This document shows positions 6,456 to 14,809 of a stretch of DNA of 18,706 nucleotides, piece by piece. Every line of letters begins with the position of its first letter. Within the stretch, counting starts at the first letter, position 1. Under the pieces are notes generated by a model that saw only the letters and a program-made list of their open reading frames with translations, searched no databases and was not told where the DNA came from. This DNA is from Methanosarcinales archaeon ex4572_44 (GTDB lineage Archaea > Halobacteriota > Methanosarcinia > Methanosarcinales > EX4572-44), in NCBI GenBank assembly GCA_002254825.2, contig NJEL02000064.1, forward strand, positions 1 through 18,706, given 5' to 3'. Made by a program: the position numbers and the translations under genes.

Positions 6456-7658
6456 ATGTCGGTTGATCTCTTGGTATTCGACCCTGTCTCTGGTGCAAGC
6501 GGCGATATGATCATCAGTGCTCTGATAGACCTCGGTGTAGACCAGAGTCGCGTGGTTGATGTGATGGAGTCTACCAGTGATGTCACGGTTGAGGTCTCGC
6601 ACATCAACAAGTTTGGTATCGCATGCGTGAGGACAAAGGTTCTTCAGAGGTCGGTTGAGTCGCGAGGATACGAAGAGGTGAAGGAGCATATTGAGGGATT
6701 GAATATTCCATCCGAGGTGCGAGCTGATGCCCTTAGGGTTTATGAGAGGCTTGCGAGGGCAGAATCAAGGGTTCACGGTGTATCTCTTCAAGATCTTCAC
6801 TTCCATGAGGTGGGGTGTGATGATGCAATAGCTGATATTGTCGGGGCATGCACGGCAATCAATCTCCTAAGACCAGAACATATCTACTGCAATACGATCT
6901 CGATTGGAACAGGTGTTGTTGAGACGAGCCATGGTAAGTACCCTCTGCCAGCACCTGCCACGCTTGAGGTGATCATGGACTCAGGGCTTCCAGTCCAGCA
7001 AACATCGGTTGAGGGAGAGCTTCTGACACCCACTGGTGCTGCCATACTCGCGCATTTCGTGGATCGGCACCCTCCACCCCCTCCGATGACCATTCGGGGA
7101 ATCGGGTATGGTGCCGGGGAGGCAGAATACGAGCATCCCAATCTTCTGCGAGTAATTCTCGTCAGTGTAGAGGAGAGACTGGTGCCAGAGTCTATCGAGG
7201 TGCTTGAGACGAACATCGATGATGTTACAGGCGAGATCACTGGGCATTTGATCGATAGACTGCTTGAAGAGGGTGCAAAGGATGTATGCATCATACCTGT
7301 GACGATGAAGAAGAATCGGAGTGGGCAGATCGTACAGGTGATCGCAGAGGTGCACGACTCTGCCCACCTTGCAGAGACGATAATAGAGGAGACCGGGAGC
7401 CTTGGGGTGAGGATCATGCCAGCAAGGCACAGACTCACAGCCAGGCGAAGAATCGATAGGATTCAGGTGGCTATAAACAGCAGAGAATACTCTTTTCGTG
7501 TGAAGATTGCAACAGACACGCACGGAAAGGTCATTGACGTATCGGCAGAGTTTGATGACTGCAGGGAGATTGCGAGAAGAACAGGAATCCCCGCGAAGCA
7601 GATCATACGACTGGTAGAAGAGAAAGGATGGAAGGAAATAGAAAAATATAACCTTTGA
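6456..7658 (+). CDS. larC: Nickel pincer cofactor biosynthesis protein LarC (nickel insertion)
   Basis: LarC is the CTP-dependent cyclometallase that inserts nickel into the pyridinium bis-thiocarboxylate precursor, giving the nickel-pincer cofactor of lactate racemase and related enzymes (LarA family). The sequence shows the N-terminal FDPVSGASGDM, the LHFHEVGCDDAIADIVG segment (metal-binding His/Glu), SHGKYPLPAPATLE, LLTPTGAAIL, GIGYGAGE, LETNIDDVTGE and VTMKKNRSG, covering the family (DUF111) from end to end in one frame. Lactobacillus plantarum makes it by programmed frameshifting; that is not needed here. I chose ATG 6456 over ATG 6450 because GGTGGAG is correctly spaced only for the former. 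No larA, larB or larE is present, so the client enzyme is unknown. It converges on the subtilase gene with only 6 bp between stops. Confidence 0.93.
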   Translation: MSVDLLVFDPVSGASGDMIISALIDLGVDQSRVVDVMESTSDVTVEVSHINKFGIACVRTKVLQRSVESRGYEEVKEHIEGLNIPSEVRADALRVYERLARAESRVHGVSLQDLHFHEVGCDDAIADIVGACTAINLLRPEHIYCNTISIGTGVVETSHGKYPLPAPATLEVIMDSGLPVQQTSVEGELLTPTGAAILAHFVDRHPPPPPMTIRGIGYGAGEAEYEHPNLLRVILVSVEERLVPESIEVLETNIDDVTGEITGHLIDRLLEEGAKDVCIIPVTMKKNRSGQIVQVIAEVHDSAHLAETIIEETGSLGVRIMPARHRLTARRRIDRIQVAINSREYSFRVKIATDTHGKVIDVSAEFDDCREIARRTGIPAKQIIRLVEEKGWKEIEKYNL

Positions 7659-7664
7659 TTATTA

Positions 7665-9299
7665 TTATATTAATTGCATCAACCAGCGTCTTACGGAGTA
7701 TGCACCGAGTATCGCTGTGATGAGTGCTGCTGTGGTAAGTCCTGGTGTTTTTGTCTCTTCTGTTGCTGGTGTGGCTCTCTGTTCTTCTGTTTTTGTGGGT
7801 CTGATCGGGATCGCACCCATAGTGTTCTGTCCTGCAGTCTCTTCTCTCTGCAGAGACGGTTTGATTGCAGGGTGAGCAGCGATTGCAAATGGTGAGAAAT
7901 GATTGGTGGTTGATTCATACACGGTGTAATCTTCTTTTTCAACTATTTTTTGTGTTAAAACTTCTTTCCATGAATTGTTTACGTATTGCTGGAGTATTAT
8001 CTTATTTAAATTTATTTTATTATCTTTTAACCATCCGTTCTCCACTTTGAACCTGATGGTTGCCGTTTTGATGTTTCTCGGCGTTGCAAAGCCGCTTGTT
8101 CCAACCCAGATGTTAACGTTCCTATAGACCAGACCGCCAGGTGGCTCGCGAACGAGGGTTGATGTGTTGTTCAGTGCCTCTACCATCACAAGTATCTCGC
8201 CAGCGTTGATCTTTCCAGTTATTGACACAGTCGAGATCGGGTTTCCAGCGGCTGTGAAGTTATAATGCGTGGTTCTGTCCTTGTATATGTGGTCGTAGTA
8301 TTTCTCCTTCACAACGATATTATCAAATGCTTCGCCAGAGGCTCCACCACCTCCACCCCCACTACTCCCACTACTCCCACTACTCCTCCTACCACCGCCG
8401 TTGTTCTCATTGTTATTGTTGGTGGGAGGGTTGCCTATAATCGCGAAGGTGCTGAGGTGGGATATGTTCGCCCAGATGTAACCAGCATAGCCATTGATAT
8501 CAGATGGCTCTATGCCTGTCTCGTGCACCCACTCAGGAGAATCTGCAGCAAGCGTTTCCCACTGGTCAAGAGACTCGTTGTACCATGATATTTTTAGAGT
8601 GTTTTCATCCAAGCCTGATGCATCCAGCTCTGCCTGCGTATAATAGAACTTGAGTTTTATCCACGAGAGATTATGTTTGATATTGTCGCTGGTGTTTATG
8701 GAGATGTATTTTTCAAGCGGGGTCAGAAAGAGGGAACGGTTCATTGCTGGAGTAAGGTCTGCCATCTTTTTTATCTCGATTGTTCCGCTAACGTTCTGGT
8801 TTGTGAGAACTTCAAGTCTCACATCTACTGCATCAGAGGCGTTCACCTCTGCAGGGGCATCCTCGATCGAAACGCTTGACGCATAGGATCTTGCTGCTAT
8901 GAACCAGGTTGTGCTACTGTTGGTGTTTCCTGCATAGTCGCTTGCTGTAATCGTCACGTTGTATCTACCATACACCGAAGTATTTGTGAAATTATAATAA
9001 TAAATTTTGCTGCTGTTAATCATAATCGAGGTATTTGTGAAACCGTCAGGATATTCGATTGAAACGGAGAGGTTAGAGGTATTCAGGCAAATATTATCGC
9101 TTATGCTTGCAGTGATATTAACGGCCTCGTTTATCTGTGGAATCTCTGGGTGGACTGAAACATTAACCACTGAAGGTGGCGTGTTATCAACTGAAACACT
9201 GACCTGCTCGGTCTCGTTCAGATTTCCTGCATTGTCGCAAACTGTGACGTTCAGATGATACGTTCCTGTTCTGGGCGCGCATGAAAACCTGGTACACAC
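7665..9299 (-). CDS. C-terminal half of split subtilase: Ig-like and PGF-pre-PGF domains with sorting tail
   Basis: This frame continues the subtilase encoded upstream, in a different phase. Its N-terminal part is CDNAGNLNETEQVSVSVDNTPP, a bacterial Ig-like repeat, followed by another (PSVVNVSVHPEIP to AGNTNSSTTW). After a linker rich in Asn, Gly and Ser comes a PGF-pre-PGF domain (from FDNIVVKEKYY to NHFSPFAIAA). The protein ends TPGLTTAALITAILGAYSVRRW, a tripartite tail (PG-x motif, hydrophobic segment, Arg pair) like PGF-CTERM, with Leu in place of Phe; it should be processed and lipid-anchored by an archaeosortase. Many N-x-S/T sequons suggest a glycosylated cell-surface protein. There is no credible independent start: GTG 9299 lies inside the upstream frame and has no signal peptide. 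It is best read as the second half of one gene broken near 9265-9300. Confidence 0.8.
   Translation of the reverse strand: MCTRFSCAPRTGTYHLNVTVCDNAGNLNETEQVSVSVDNTPPSVVNVSVHPEIPQINEAVNITASISDNICLNTSNLSVSIEYPDGFTNTSIMINSSKIYYYNFTNTSVYGRYNVTITASDYAGNTNSSTTWFIAARSYASSVSIEDAPAEVNASDAVDVRLEVLTNQNVSGTIEIKKMADLTPAMNRSLFLTPLEKYISINTSDNIKHNLSWIKLKFYYTQAELDASGLDENTLKISWYNESLDQWETLAADSPEWVHETGIEPSDINGYAGYIWANISHLSTFAIIGNPPTNNNNENNGGGRRSSGSSGSSGGGGGGASGEAFDNIVVKEKYYDHIYKDRTTHYNFTAAGNPISTVSITGKINAGEILVMVEALNNTSTLVREPPGGLVYRNVNIWVGTSGFATPRNIKTATIRFKVENGWLKDNKINLNKIILQQYVNNSWKEVLTQKIVEKEDYTVYESTTNHFSPFAIAAHPAIKPSLQREETAGQNTMGAIPIRPTKTEEQRATPATEETKTPGLTTAALITAILGAYSVRRWLMQLI
8361..8387. repeat. 9-bp tandem repeat, three copies
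   Basis: ACTACTCCC is repeated three times (last copy with a final T), within a longer C/A-rich run. On the minus strand it encodes the Ser-Ser-Gly repeats of the linker between the Ig-like part and the PGF-pre-PGF domain. It is prone to slippage in replication and in assembly. Confidence 0.75.
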
Positions 9300-10908
9300 C
9301 GTCAGTGAGTGCTGTGATGTTGATCGCTGCTGAGAGGTTTTCTATCGTCTCATCATCGAAGCTTCCGTCCGTTGCGTTAATCGGCGTAGCGTTGTGTTTT
9401 CCAGGGTCTGTTGTGATGTAGTATTCTGCATAGGTGATGTTTGTGCTGCTCGTTGCTGTTGCGTTTATGAAAGGGTCAGTGTTTGTGGGAGTGGGTGTGA
9501 TCGTGTAGTTTGCGATTACAACTCTAGCAGCCAGAACAACTGCTGCATAGGCGTCTATCCGTCCGCTGCCATAGGTGTTATCCTTGCCAGGAGTTCCGAG
9601 ATCCACTGCTGTCTCGAGTATCTCTTTGATCTCTTGTGGTGTGAGACTCTTATTTGCTTGGAGCATGAGGGCTACTGTGCCTGATACGTGTGGCGTTGCC
9701 ATCGAAGTGCCAGAGTTCAAACCATAGCCACCGCCCACGATGGTCGAGGTTACCGAGACGCCCGGGGCGCTCACATCTGGTTTGGTATATGTTGAGCCGT
9801 TGTATATTACTGGTCCGCGGCTACTGAAGTCGGCAATGTTATCCTCTGAATCTGTGGCGCCAACGGCAACGGTCTTATTCAAACAGGCAGGACAACTGAT
9901 GGTGTTGCTCCAAGGTCCATCGTTTCCTGCCGCTGCAATCACGGTAACACCTGCTGAAATGGAGTTATTAATTGTATTCTCCCATGCAACACCCGAATTT
10001 GAGCAATTGCCACCACCTGCACTGTAACTTATGATATCGGCGCCGTTCTCAACTGCCCACCCGAAAGCATCGAGACTATCTGAAACATACCCTGCACCAG
10101 TGCTGTCAAAGGCTTTGGCTGCAAGCAGGCGTGTGCCAGGTGCTACACCAGTCTGGGTACCACCAGCGCCTGTGCCCGATATGGTGCCTGACACATGCGT
10201 GCCGTGACCATCGTCATCATAGGCTGTTTCGACACCGTTCACATAATCCTTCCAATCGATGACCTTCGGATCACTGGTGGAAGAGTTGTCGTCGAGATCG
10301 TCGAGATCGGTGTGGCTTGCGTCCACGCCAGTGTCAACCACTGCAACGGTGATTCCGCTGCCGTTTATCCCAAGATTCCAGACGGCGCTCGCATTGATTT
10401 TGTTGATGCCCCACGTGTTGGCGGACTGTATTTCAGTGGGAGACATTATGTGAACTGAGTAATCGGGTTCTATCAGCCTGACATCATCTCTCTCTGATAG
10501 TCTCTGGATCAGTTCTGGTGTGGCTTTCAGTGCTATGCTGTTTGCTATCCAGAGTTGCTTCACGTTTTCTGACTCCCCCGATTCTGTGAGTGTCTCAACG
10601 AGCGGTTTCTGTGTTTCAAGCGCCTGTGCCTTCAGTGCCTGAATGCCGCTATCCCTATCTTCGCAGATCACTTTGATGGCTTGCTCTCTTCGCTCTGGAT
10701 GTTCCTCCAGCACCACGATTATCGGTATCTTTTCATCTCTCTGCCCGACCTCTGCCATCTCTTCCTTGAGTACGATTGTGATTTTCTCTGAATGCTCATC
10801 TTCACACTGGATCGCTGTTATGTTGACTATTATCAGCAGTATGATAAGACACGCTGAGAAGATGAAACGGCAGGACCTATTTCTTGCAGGAGTGAATCTT
10901 CGCACCAT
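9187..10908 (-). CDS. Secreted S8 subtilisin-like protease, N-terminal half of frameshifted gene
   Basis: Numbered from ATG 10908, it has a basic N-terminus and a hydrophobic signal segment (about 15-35, FIFSACLIILLIIVNITAI), an I9-like propeptide (about 60-155), then a complete S8 catalytic domain. The triad is D192 (VVDTGVDASH), H235 (DGHGTHVSG) and S402 (GTSMATPHVSG), with oxyanion Asn329 (AAAGND). It then enters a beta-sandwich (ITALTDGVYQVFMRAQN), after which the frame runs into unrelated residues and stops at 9187, while the correct continuation lies in another phase. The catalytic part could still be made and secreted, but without its surface anchor. The frame extends to TTG 10923. I prefer ATG 10908 because no ribosome site fits either codon and a TATA-like box lies about 28 nt upstream of the ATG, implying a leaderless mRNA. 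Confidence 0.87.
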   Translation of the reverse strand: MVRRFTPARNRSCRFIFSACLIILLIIVNITAIQCEDEHSEKITIVLKEEMAEVGQRDEKIPIIVVLEEHPERREQAIKVICEDRDSGIQALKAQALETQKPLVETLTESGESENVKQLWIANSIALKATPELIQRLSERDDVRLIEPDYSVHIMSPTEIQSANTWGINKINASAVWNLGINGSGITVAVVDTGVDASHTDLDDLDDNSSTSDPKVIDWKDYVNGVETAYDDDGHGTHVSGTISGTGAGGTQTGVAPGTRLLAAKAFDSTGAGYVSDSLDAFGWAVENGADIISYSAGGGNCSNSGVAWENTINNSISAGVTVIAAAGNDGPWSNTISCPACLNKTVAVGATDSEDNIADFSSRGPVIYNGSTYTKPDVSAPGVSVTSTIVGGGYGLNSGTSMATPHVSGTVALMLQANKSLTPQEIKEILETAVDLGTPGKDNTYGSGRIDAYAAVVLAARVVIANYTITPTPTNTDPFINATATSSTNITYAEYYITTDPGKHNATPINATDGSFDDETIENLSAAINITALTDGVYQVFMRAQNRNVSSERHSLRQCRKSERDRAGQCFS

Positions 10909-10931
10909 TAAAGGTGATACCAATCATCATC

Positions 10932-10941
10932 TTAATTTAAG
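10932..10941 (-). promoter_or_regulatory. TATA-like box of the subtilase gene
   Basis: On the minus strand TTAAATTAAG is centred about 28 nt upstream of ATG 10908, the normal archaeal TATA-to-start distance for a leaderless transcript. It lies in the short gap after the elp3 stop, so the protease is probably transcribed on its own. Confidence 0.4.
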
Positions 10942-10962
10942 TTTACTGTTGCGTCATATCTA

Positions 10963-12567
10963 TCAACTTGTGACAAGCCTCTTTGACATGTAGGGTCCCT
11001 CTCGCACATATCCGAGTTTCTGATAGTATTCTCTTGCGCCGATGCCACTTATCACTGCTATCTTCTCGTATCCTGCGCCGAGAGCCATCTCTTCGGCTGT
11101 CTCAAGCAGTCGCGCTCCATAACCGTGGTGCTGCCAGGAATCGTGGGAGGACTCTTTACCCACTGGTACAAGCCTCCCGTATACGTGAAGCTCTCTTACG
11201 AGCGCCGCGTGCTGGAGCTCGCTTCTATGTGGACTATAGGGAAAGCGGAGTCGTGCAAAGCCGATCAGTATCTCTCGTGTAGCATCTTCAAAGGAGATGA
11301 AGTGTTCTATTCCCCCGCACGCCGTGTAGGTGTGTATCTGGTCTGTGACATCCTCTGGGCGCACGCCCTGCAGGTACTTGTGGCCCGCCTCTCTGCATCT
11401 TATGCACTGGCAGCGTCCTCCTTGGTTGGCAAGCTTTCTTGCTGCAAGTTCTCGGATATGGCTCTTTTTGATGCCTGCGAGTATCTGATCGCGCGGTATA
11501 TCGCGTTGCACTCGCTGGAGGCGCAGGTATGGTGGAAGGAGTGATTTTATCTCTGCAATCAACTCCACGCCCTCTTCGTCGTCAATAGGCGTGTATTCGC
11601 CGCGGCGCCAGAGCCGCTCAAGTTCTGTACCCTCGGTAACGAGTGTTGGATAGATCTTAAGATAATCTGGCTTGAAACTCGGATTCTTAAATAGTTCTCT
11701 GAACGTCTCCAGGTCGCTTTTGATCGTTGATCCTGGAAGCCCTGGCATCATGTGAAAGCCCACCTTAAGCGAGCTGTCCCTGAGACGAGCATTCGCCCGG
11801 ACAGTATCTGCAACGGTGTGTCCACGATTGATCTTCAAAAGAATCTCGTCATCGATCGACTGCACGCCAAGCTCCACTCTCGTTGCACCAAGACGAAGGA
11901 TAGCGTTGATCTGCTCCTCCATTGAGCAATCAGGTCTTGTTTCTACAGTAATACCGATATTTCTGATTTTAGCACTCTCATTGGCTTTTTGCACCTCTCC
12001 AAGAGTATACATTGGGCTGCAACGGCTCGTATTTCTTGTATCGTTCATAGCGGCAAGACACTCCTTCACAAACCACTCTTGGTACCATGGCTCGCGTGCC
12101 GTGAAGGTCCCACCCATTATGATAAGTTCTATCTTATCAACCGCATGCCCGATCGCCTGAAGCTGGCGTATCCTGGTTGCCACCTGTCTATACGGGTGAT
12201 AACCCTCTGCAATCGCTCGAAGCGCTGCCGGCTCACGGCCCATGTAACTTTGTGGCGATCTGAAAACCGTGTCAGGACCGCCCGGGCACGGCACACACCT
12301 CCCATGCGGACAGGGCGCAGGAGACGTCATCACCGCCACCACAGCAACACCCGAGATGGTTCGAACAGGCTTCTTCTGCAAGAGATACAGCACCCTATCC
12401 CTTTCATCATCTCTGCAGATGGCAAGGATGTCAGCGTTTGAGGGGAGAATCTTAATCCCACACTCTTTCGCAATCCTCTTCTTTGCCACAAGAAGCTTCT
12501 TGTGAGATGTGATCTCACCGCTCAGTATCCCGGCGATCGCAGCCCGACAGGCAGTCTCAAATTCCAT
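10963..12567 (-). CDS. elp3: Archaeal Elp3: radical SAM / GNAT tRNA wobble-uridine modification enzyme
   Basis: Elp3 builds the 5-carboxymethyl group on wobble uridine 34 of tRNAs from acetyl-CoA, using a radical SAM centre. This 534-residue protein has the radical SAM cluster motif C86-x4-C91-x2-C94 (CPHGRCVPC, the archaeal spacing), a TIM-barrel body with MGGTF, ETRPD and ELGVQSIDD, a Cys-rich segment RCQCIRCREAG near 385, and a C-terminal GNAT acetyltransferase domain (HGYGARLLETAEEMA, then AREYYQKLGYVREGPYM). Length and motif order fit archaeal Elp3, which acts without the Elp1/2/4-6 subunits of eukaryotes. The start is ATG 12567. No Shine-Dalgarno sequence is visible, so initiation may be leaderless. 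It is separated from the downstream protease gene by about 55 bp holding that gene's promoter. Confidence 0.95.
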   Translation of the reverse strand: MEFETACRAAIAGILSGEITSHKKLLVAKKRIAKECGIKILPSNADILAICRDDERDRVLYLLQKKPVRTISGVAVVAVMTSPAPCPHGRCVPCPGGPDTVFRSPQSYMGREPAALRAIAEGYHPYRQVATRIRQLQAIGHAVDKIELIIMGGTFTAREPWYQEWFVKECLAAMNDTRNTSRCSPMYTLGEVQKANESAKIRNIGITVETRPDCSMEEQINAILRLGATRVELGVQSIDDEILLKINRGHTVADTVRANARLRDSSLKVGFHMMPGLPGSTIKSDLETFRELFKNPSFKPDYLKIYPTLVTEGTELERLWRRGEYTPIDDEEGVELIAEIKSLLPPYLRLQRVQRDIPRDQILAGIKKSHIRELAARKLANQGGRCQCIRCREAGHKYLQGVRPEDVTDQIHTYTACGGIEHFISFEDATREILIGFARLRFPYSPHRSELQHAALVRELHVYGRLVPVGKESSHDSWQHHGYGARLLETAEEMALGAGYEKIAVISGIGAREYYQKLGYVREGPYMSKRLVTS

Positions 12568-12997
12568 CAGAGGAAAACCATTTTCTCGCTCAAGAGAGAT
12601 AAAAGCTTGGGGTATCGATGAGTAATAACGAAAGCCAGTTGTAGGAGTAAGTTATATCTTGGTGATCATTTTCATCCATGGATTATCACTACCAATCCAA
12701 TTTTTTCTTCGTTTTATCCCTTCAACACCATGTATTATTTTTATAATATTTTTAACATAAATTTTTAATGTATTTACAAGAGATGTATGTAGAACTGAGA
12801 CACACAACAGTAAACTATGTGTCAATGCTGCTTACAGCGGAAGTAGCACTCGATTACGAAGTAGTCGGCGCAGGCAAATTTGTCAGGGATTGTGACAGTA
12901 CTCAAAAGTGTTAAGTAATTGGGCTTGCATCTCTCCTGCCTGAATGCGAAAGTGATACTGTTATGTTATGCTATGTTTGTCCTGTGAGGTTGTGTTT
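12568..12997. other. Divergent intergenic region between elp3 and serA
   Basis: About 430 bp with no recognised gene. It contains an AT-rich promoter-like block (about 12735-12776, including TTATAATATTTTTAACATAA), a possible 43-residue ORF annotated separately, and the serA ribosome site GAGGT at 12985-12989, 7-8 nt before ATG 12998. Confidence 0.4.
12783..12914 (+). CDS. Possible 43-residue small protein
   Basis: ATG 12783 opens a 43-codon frame ending TAA 12912-12914. The product begins MYVELRHTTV and contains VALDYEVVGAGKFVRDCDS; it shows mixed hydrophobic and charged residues and no known motif. There is no ribosome site, but an AT-rich TATA-like sequence about 25 nt upstream would suit a leaderless mRNA. 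The frame has codon-like composition in an otherwise gene-free gap. It could equally be the remnant of a larger gene or chance. Confidence 0.25.
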   Translation: MYVELRHTTVNYVSMLLTAEVALDYEVVGAGKFVRDCDSTQKC

Positions 12998-14474
12998 ATG
13001 GAGTTAAAGGTTCTTGTGAGCGATCCAATTGCAGATGAAGGCATTGACATCCTCCGTCGGGAGTTTCTGGTGGATGTTGCAACGGAGTTGAGCCCTGACG
13101 AACTGAAGAGGAAGATACCAGGATATGATGCTCTCTTGGTCAGAAGCCAGACACAGGTGACAGGCGACGTCATCGAAGCTGGCAATAGGCTGAAGATCAT
13201 TGGCAGAGCAGGCGTGGGTGTTGATAATATCGATGTTGCTGCTGCGACAAAGAGAGGAGTTATTGTTGTTAATGCACCAGAGGGCAACACCATCTCGGCT
13301 GCTGAGCACACGATTGCCATGATCTTGGCAATTTCACGTAAGATTCCTGACGCGCATAGAAGCCTGAGCAGTAGGAAATGGGAGCGTAAAAAGTTCATGG
13401 GTGTGGAACTTCGCGGTAAGACCCTCGGGATTGTTGGAATTGGGCGTGTTGGGGCAGAGGTTGCGAAGAGAGCGATAAGCTTTGAAATGGAACTCCTCGC
13501 CTACGACCCTTTCATCTCAAGTGAAAAGGCTGTAGAACTGGGCGTAAAACTCACAAATATCGATGAAATTATAAGTAAATCGGATTATATCACTATACAC
13601 ACCCCATTAACAAAAAATACAGAGAATCTGATAGATACTGAAAAATTTGAGAAGATGAAACCCTCTGTGTATATAGCCACCACTCAAAAGCCCGCTACTG
13701 GACCTTGAGAACGTTGTCGTCACACCACACCTCGGCGCATCCACTGAAGAAGCACAGGTGAAGGTGGCAGTGACCGTGGCAGAGCAGATCAAGAACGCAC
13801 TCAATGGACGCCCTGTCAAGAATGCGATAAACATGCCCTACGTGCGCCACGAACTCATGAACACACTCGCACCCTACGTCCGTCTCGCAGAAACCCTCGG
13901 GAGAATCGGAGCACGACTCGTTAACGGCACGTACGGCTCAGTTGCGATCTCATACCACGGTGAGATTGCGGAAAAAGAGGTTGAGACTGTTACCATTGCT
14001 GCCATGAAAGGCCTGCTTGAGAACGTCTTTGGCTCCAGCGTGAACTACGTCAACGCACCAGTAGTTGCAAGAGAACGAGGAATAAAAATCACCGAAAGCA
14101 AATCAGAGACCGTGGAATACTATCCAAACGTGATAAGCCTAACAATCGAACACGATGGCACCACCCGAATGGTGAGCGGGACAGTTGTAGGAAGCGAAGA
14201 TCGCATCGTCCAGATCGACGATTACCACGTAGACATCGCCCCAACCAAAAACATGATCCTCGCAATCCACGAAGACCGACCAAACATCATAGGACCGTGC
14301 TGCATGGTGCTTGGAAGACACAACATCAACATCGCAGCCATGCAAGTCGGAAGAATCAGACAGGGCAGCGACGCCCTAATGATACTGAACATCGACACCC
14401 CAATAACAGACAAAATACTGGAAGAGATACAATCCGTAAGCGGGATTAAAACCGCGCAACAGATAACACTATAA
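12998..14474 (+). pseudogene. serA: D-3-phosphoglycerate dehydrogenase with internal out-of-frame deletion
   Basis: SerA oxidises 3-phosphoglycerate to 3-phosphohydroxypyruvate, the first step of serine synthesis. The first frame (226 residues of match) has RAGVGVDNID (70-79), the NAD motif GIGRVG (147-152) and HTPLTKNTENLI, and stops matching at KMKPSVYI. The match resumes in another phase with PPLKSPLLDLENVVVTPHLGAST and continues through the intervening domain and the C-terminal ACT domain (HEDRPNIIGP) to TAA 14474. Missing at 13672-13677 is the block normally reading N-C-A-R-G-G through A-L-D-V-F-E-E-E, about 34-36 residues, or roughly 104 bp judging from the usual length of about 525 residues. 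This removes the catalytic Arg and Glu but leaves His (TPHLG). The start is ATG 12998, with GAGGT 7-8 nt upstream. As read, no functional enzyme can be made. Confidence 0.9.
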
Positions 14475-14766
14475 CACGTCCTGCTGTTCAAATCCAGTAG
14501 CCTATTCTGGCACTATCTAAAAATCCAGTGATATCCGAACTTTCCACCCGCCATCCCCCCAACTCCTCTTCTCTGTGTGTAATGAATGTCCATAGTCAGA
14601 GAATCCACGATAGGTCTGCACGTTTTCTCAAAAGTCCCCCAGCAAATCCGCGAAGATTGCTTGTGCATAAGTCCCGTCCGCGCCACCATCGGAATGAATT
14701 CGGGGGCATCAGGACGGTGCATGAGAATTTTATCGACCTTTCTTGACTTTGGCTTGGATAGACATA
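14475..14766. other. Gene-poor spacer downstream of serA
   Basis: About 290 bp. A small hairpin, CTGCT...AGTAG with a 10-nt loop, lies just past the serA stop (around 14483-14502) and could help termination. The minus strand has an open frame at 14513-14722 (begins MHRPDAPEFIP) without recognisable domains, codon bias or a ribosome site; it might be a gene remnant. The half-site ATATCCGAAC at 14531-14540 matches the left arm of the palindromes near 1010. Confidence 0.35.
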
Positions 14767-14778
14767 AGGGGCACGAAC
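14767..14778 (+). repeat. Inverted repeat, left copy
   Basis: AGGGGCACGAAC, perfect 12-bp inverted partner of 16459-16470. The sequence turns AT-rich immediately to its right. Confidence 0.65.
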
Positions 14779-14809
14779 TAGCAACAATGTTTTGTTATAA
14801 ATTAGAGAT

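Noticed and set aside
6884..7438. Long minus-strand frames opposite larC
   Set aside because: They are antisense shadows of a complete LarC and are dominated by Ser, Pro and Cys runs typical of antisense translation.
8340..8400. Short C/A-rich repeats as a possible CRISPR or regulatory array
   Set aside because: The unit is 9 bp with no spacers and encodes the Gly/Ser linker of the subtilase.
11125..11544. Plus-strand 139-codon frame opposite elp3
   Set aside because: It lies entirely antisense to a well-supported Elp3 and has no domain match.
14480..14505. TTCAAATCC motif resembling a tRNA T-loop downstream of serA
   Set aside because: The surrounding bases do not form the five-pair T stem, and no acceptor, D or anticodon arms can be drawn; at most it is a small hairpin.
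14513..14722. Minus-strand 69-codon frame between serA and the cassette
   Set aside because: No recognisable family, ribosome site or promoter. A paired C-P-L-C segment upstream hints at a zinc-binding transposase remnant, but the evidence is too thin to annotate it as a gene.
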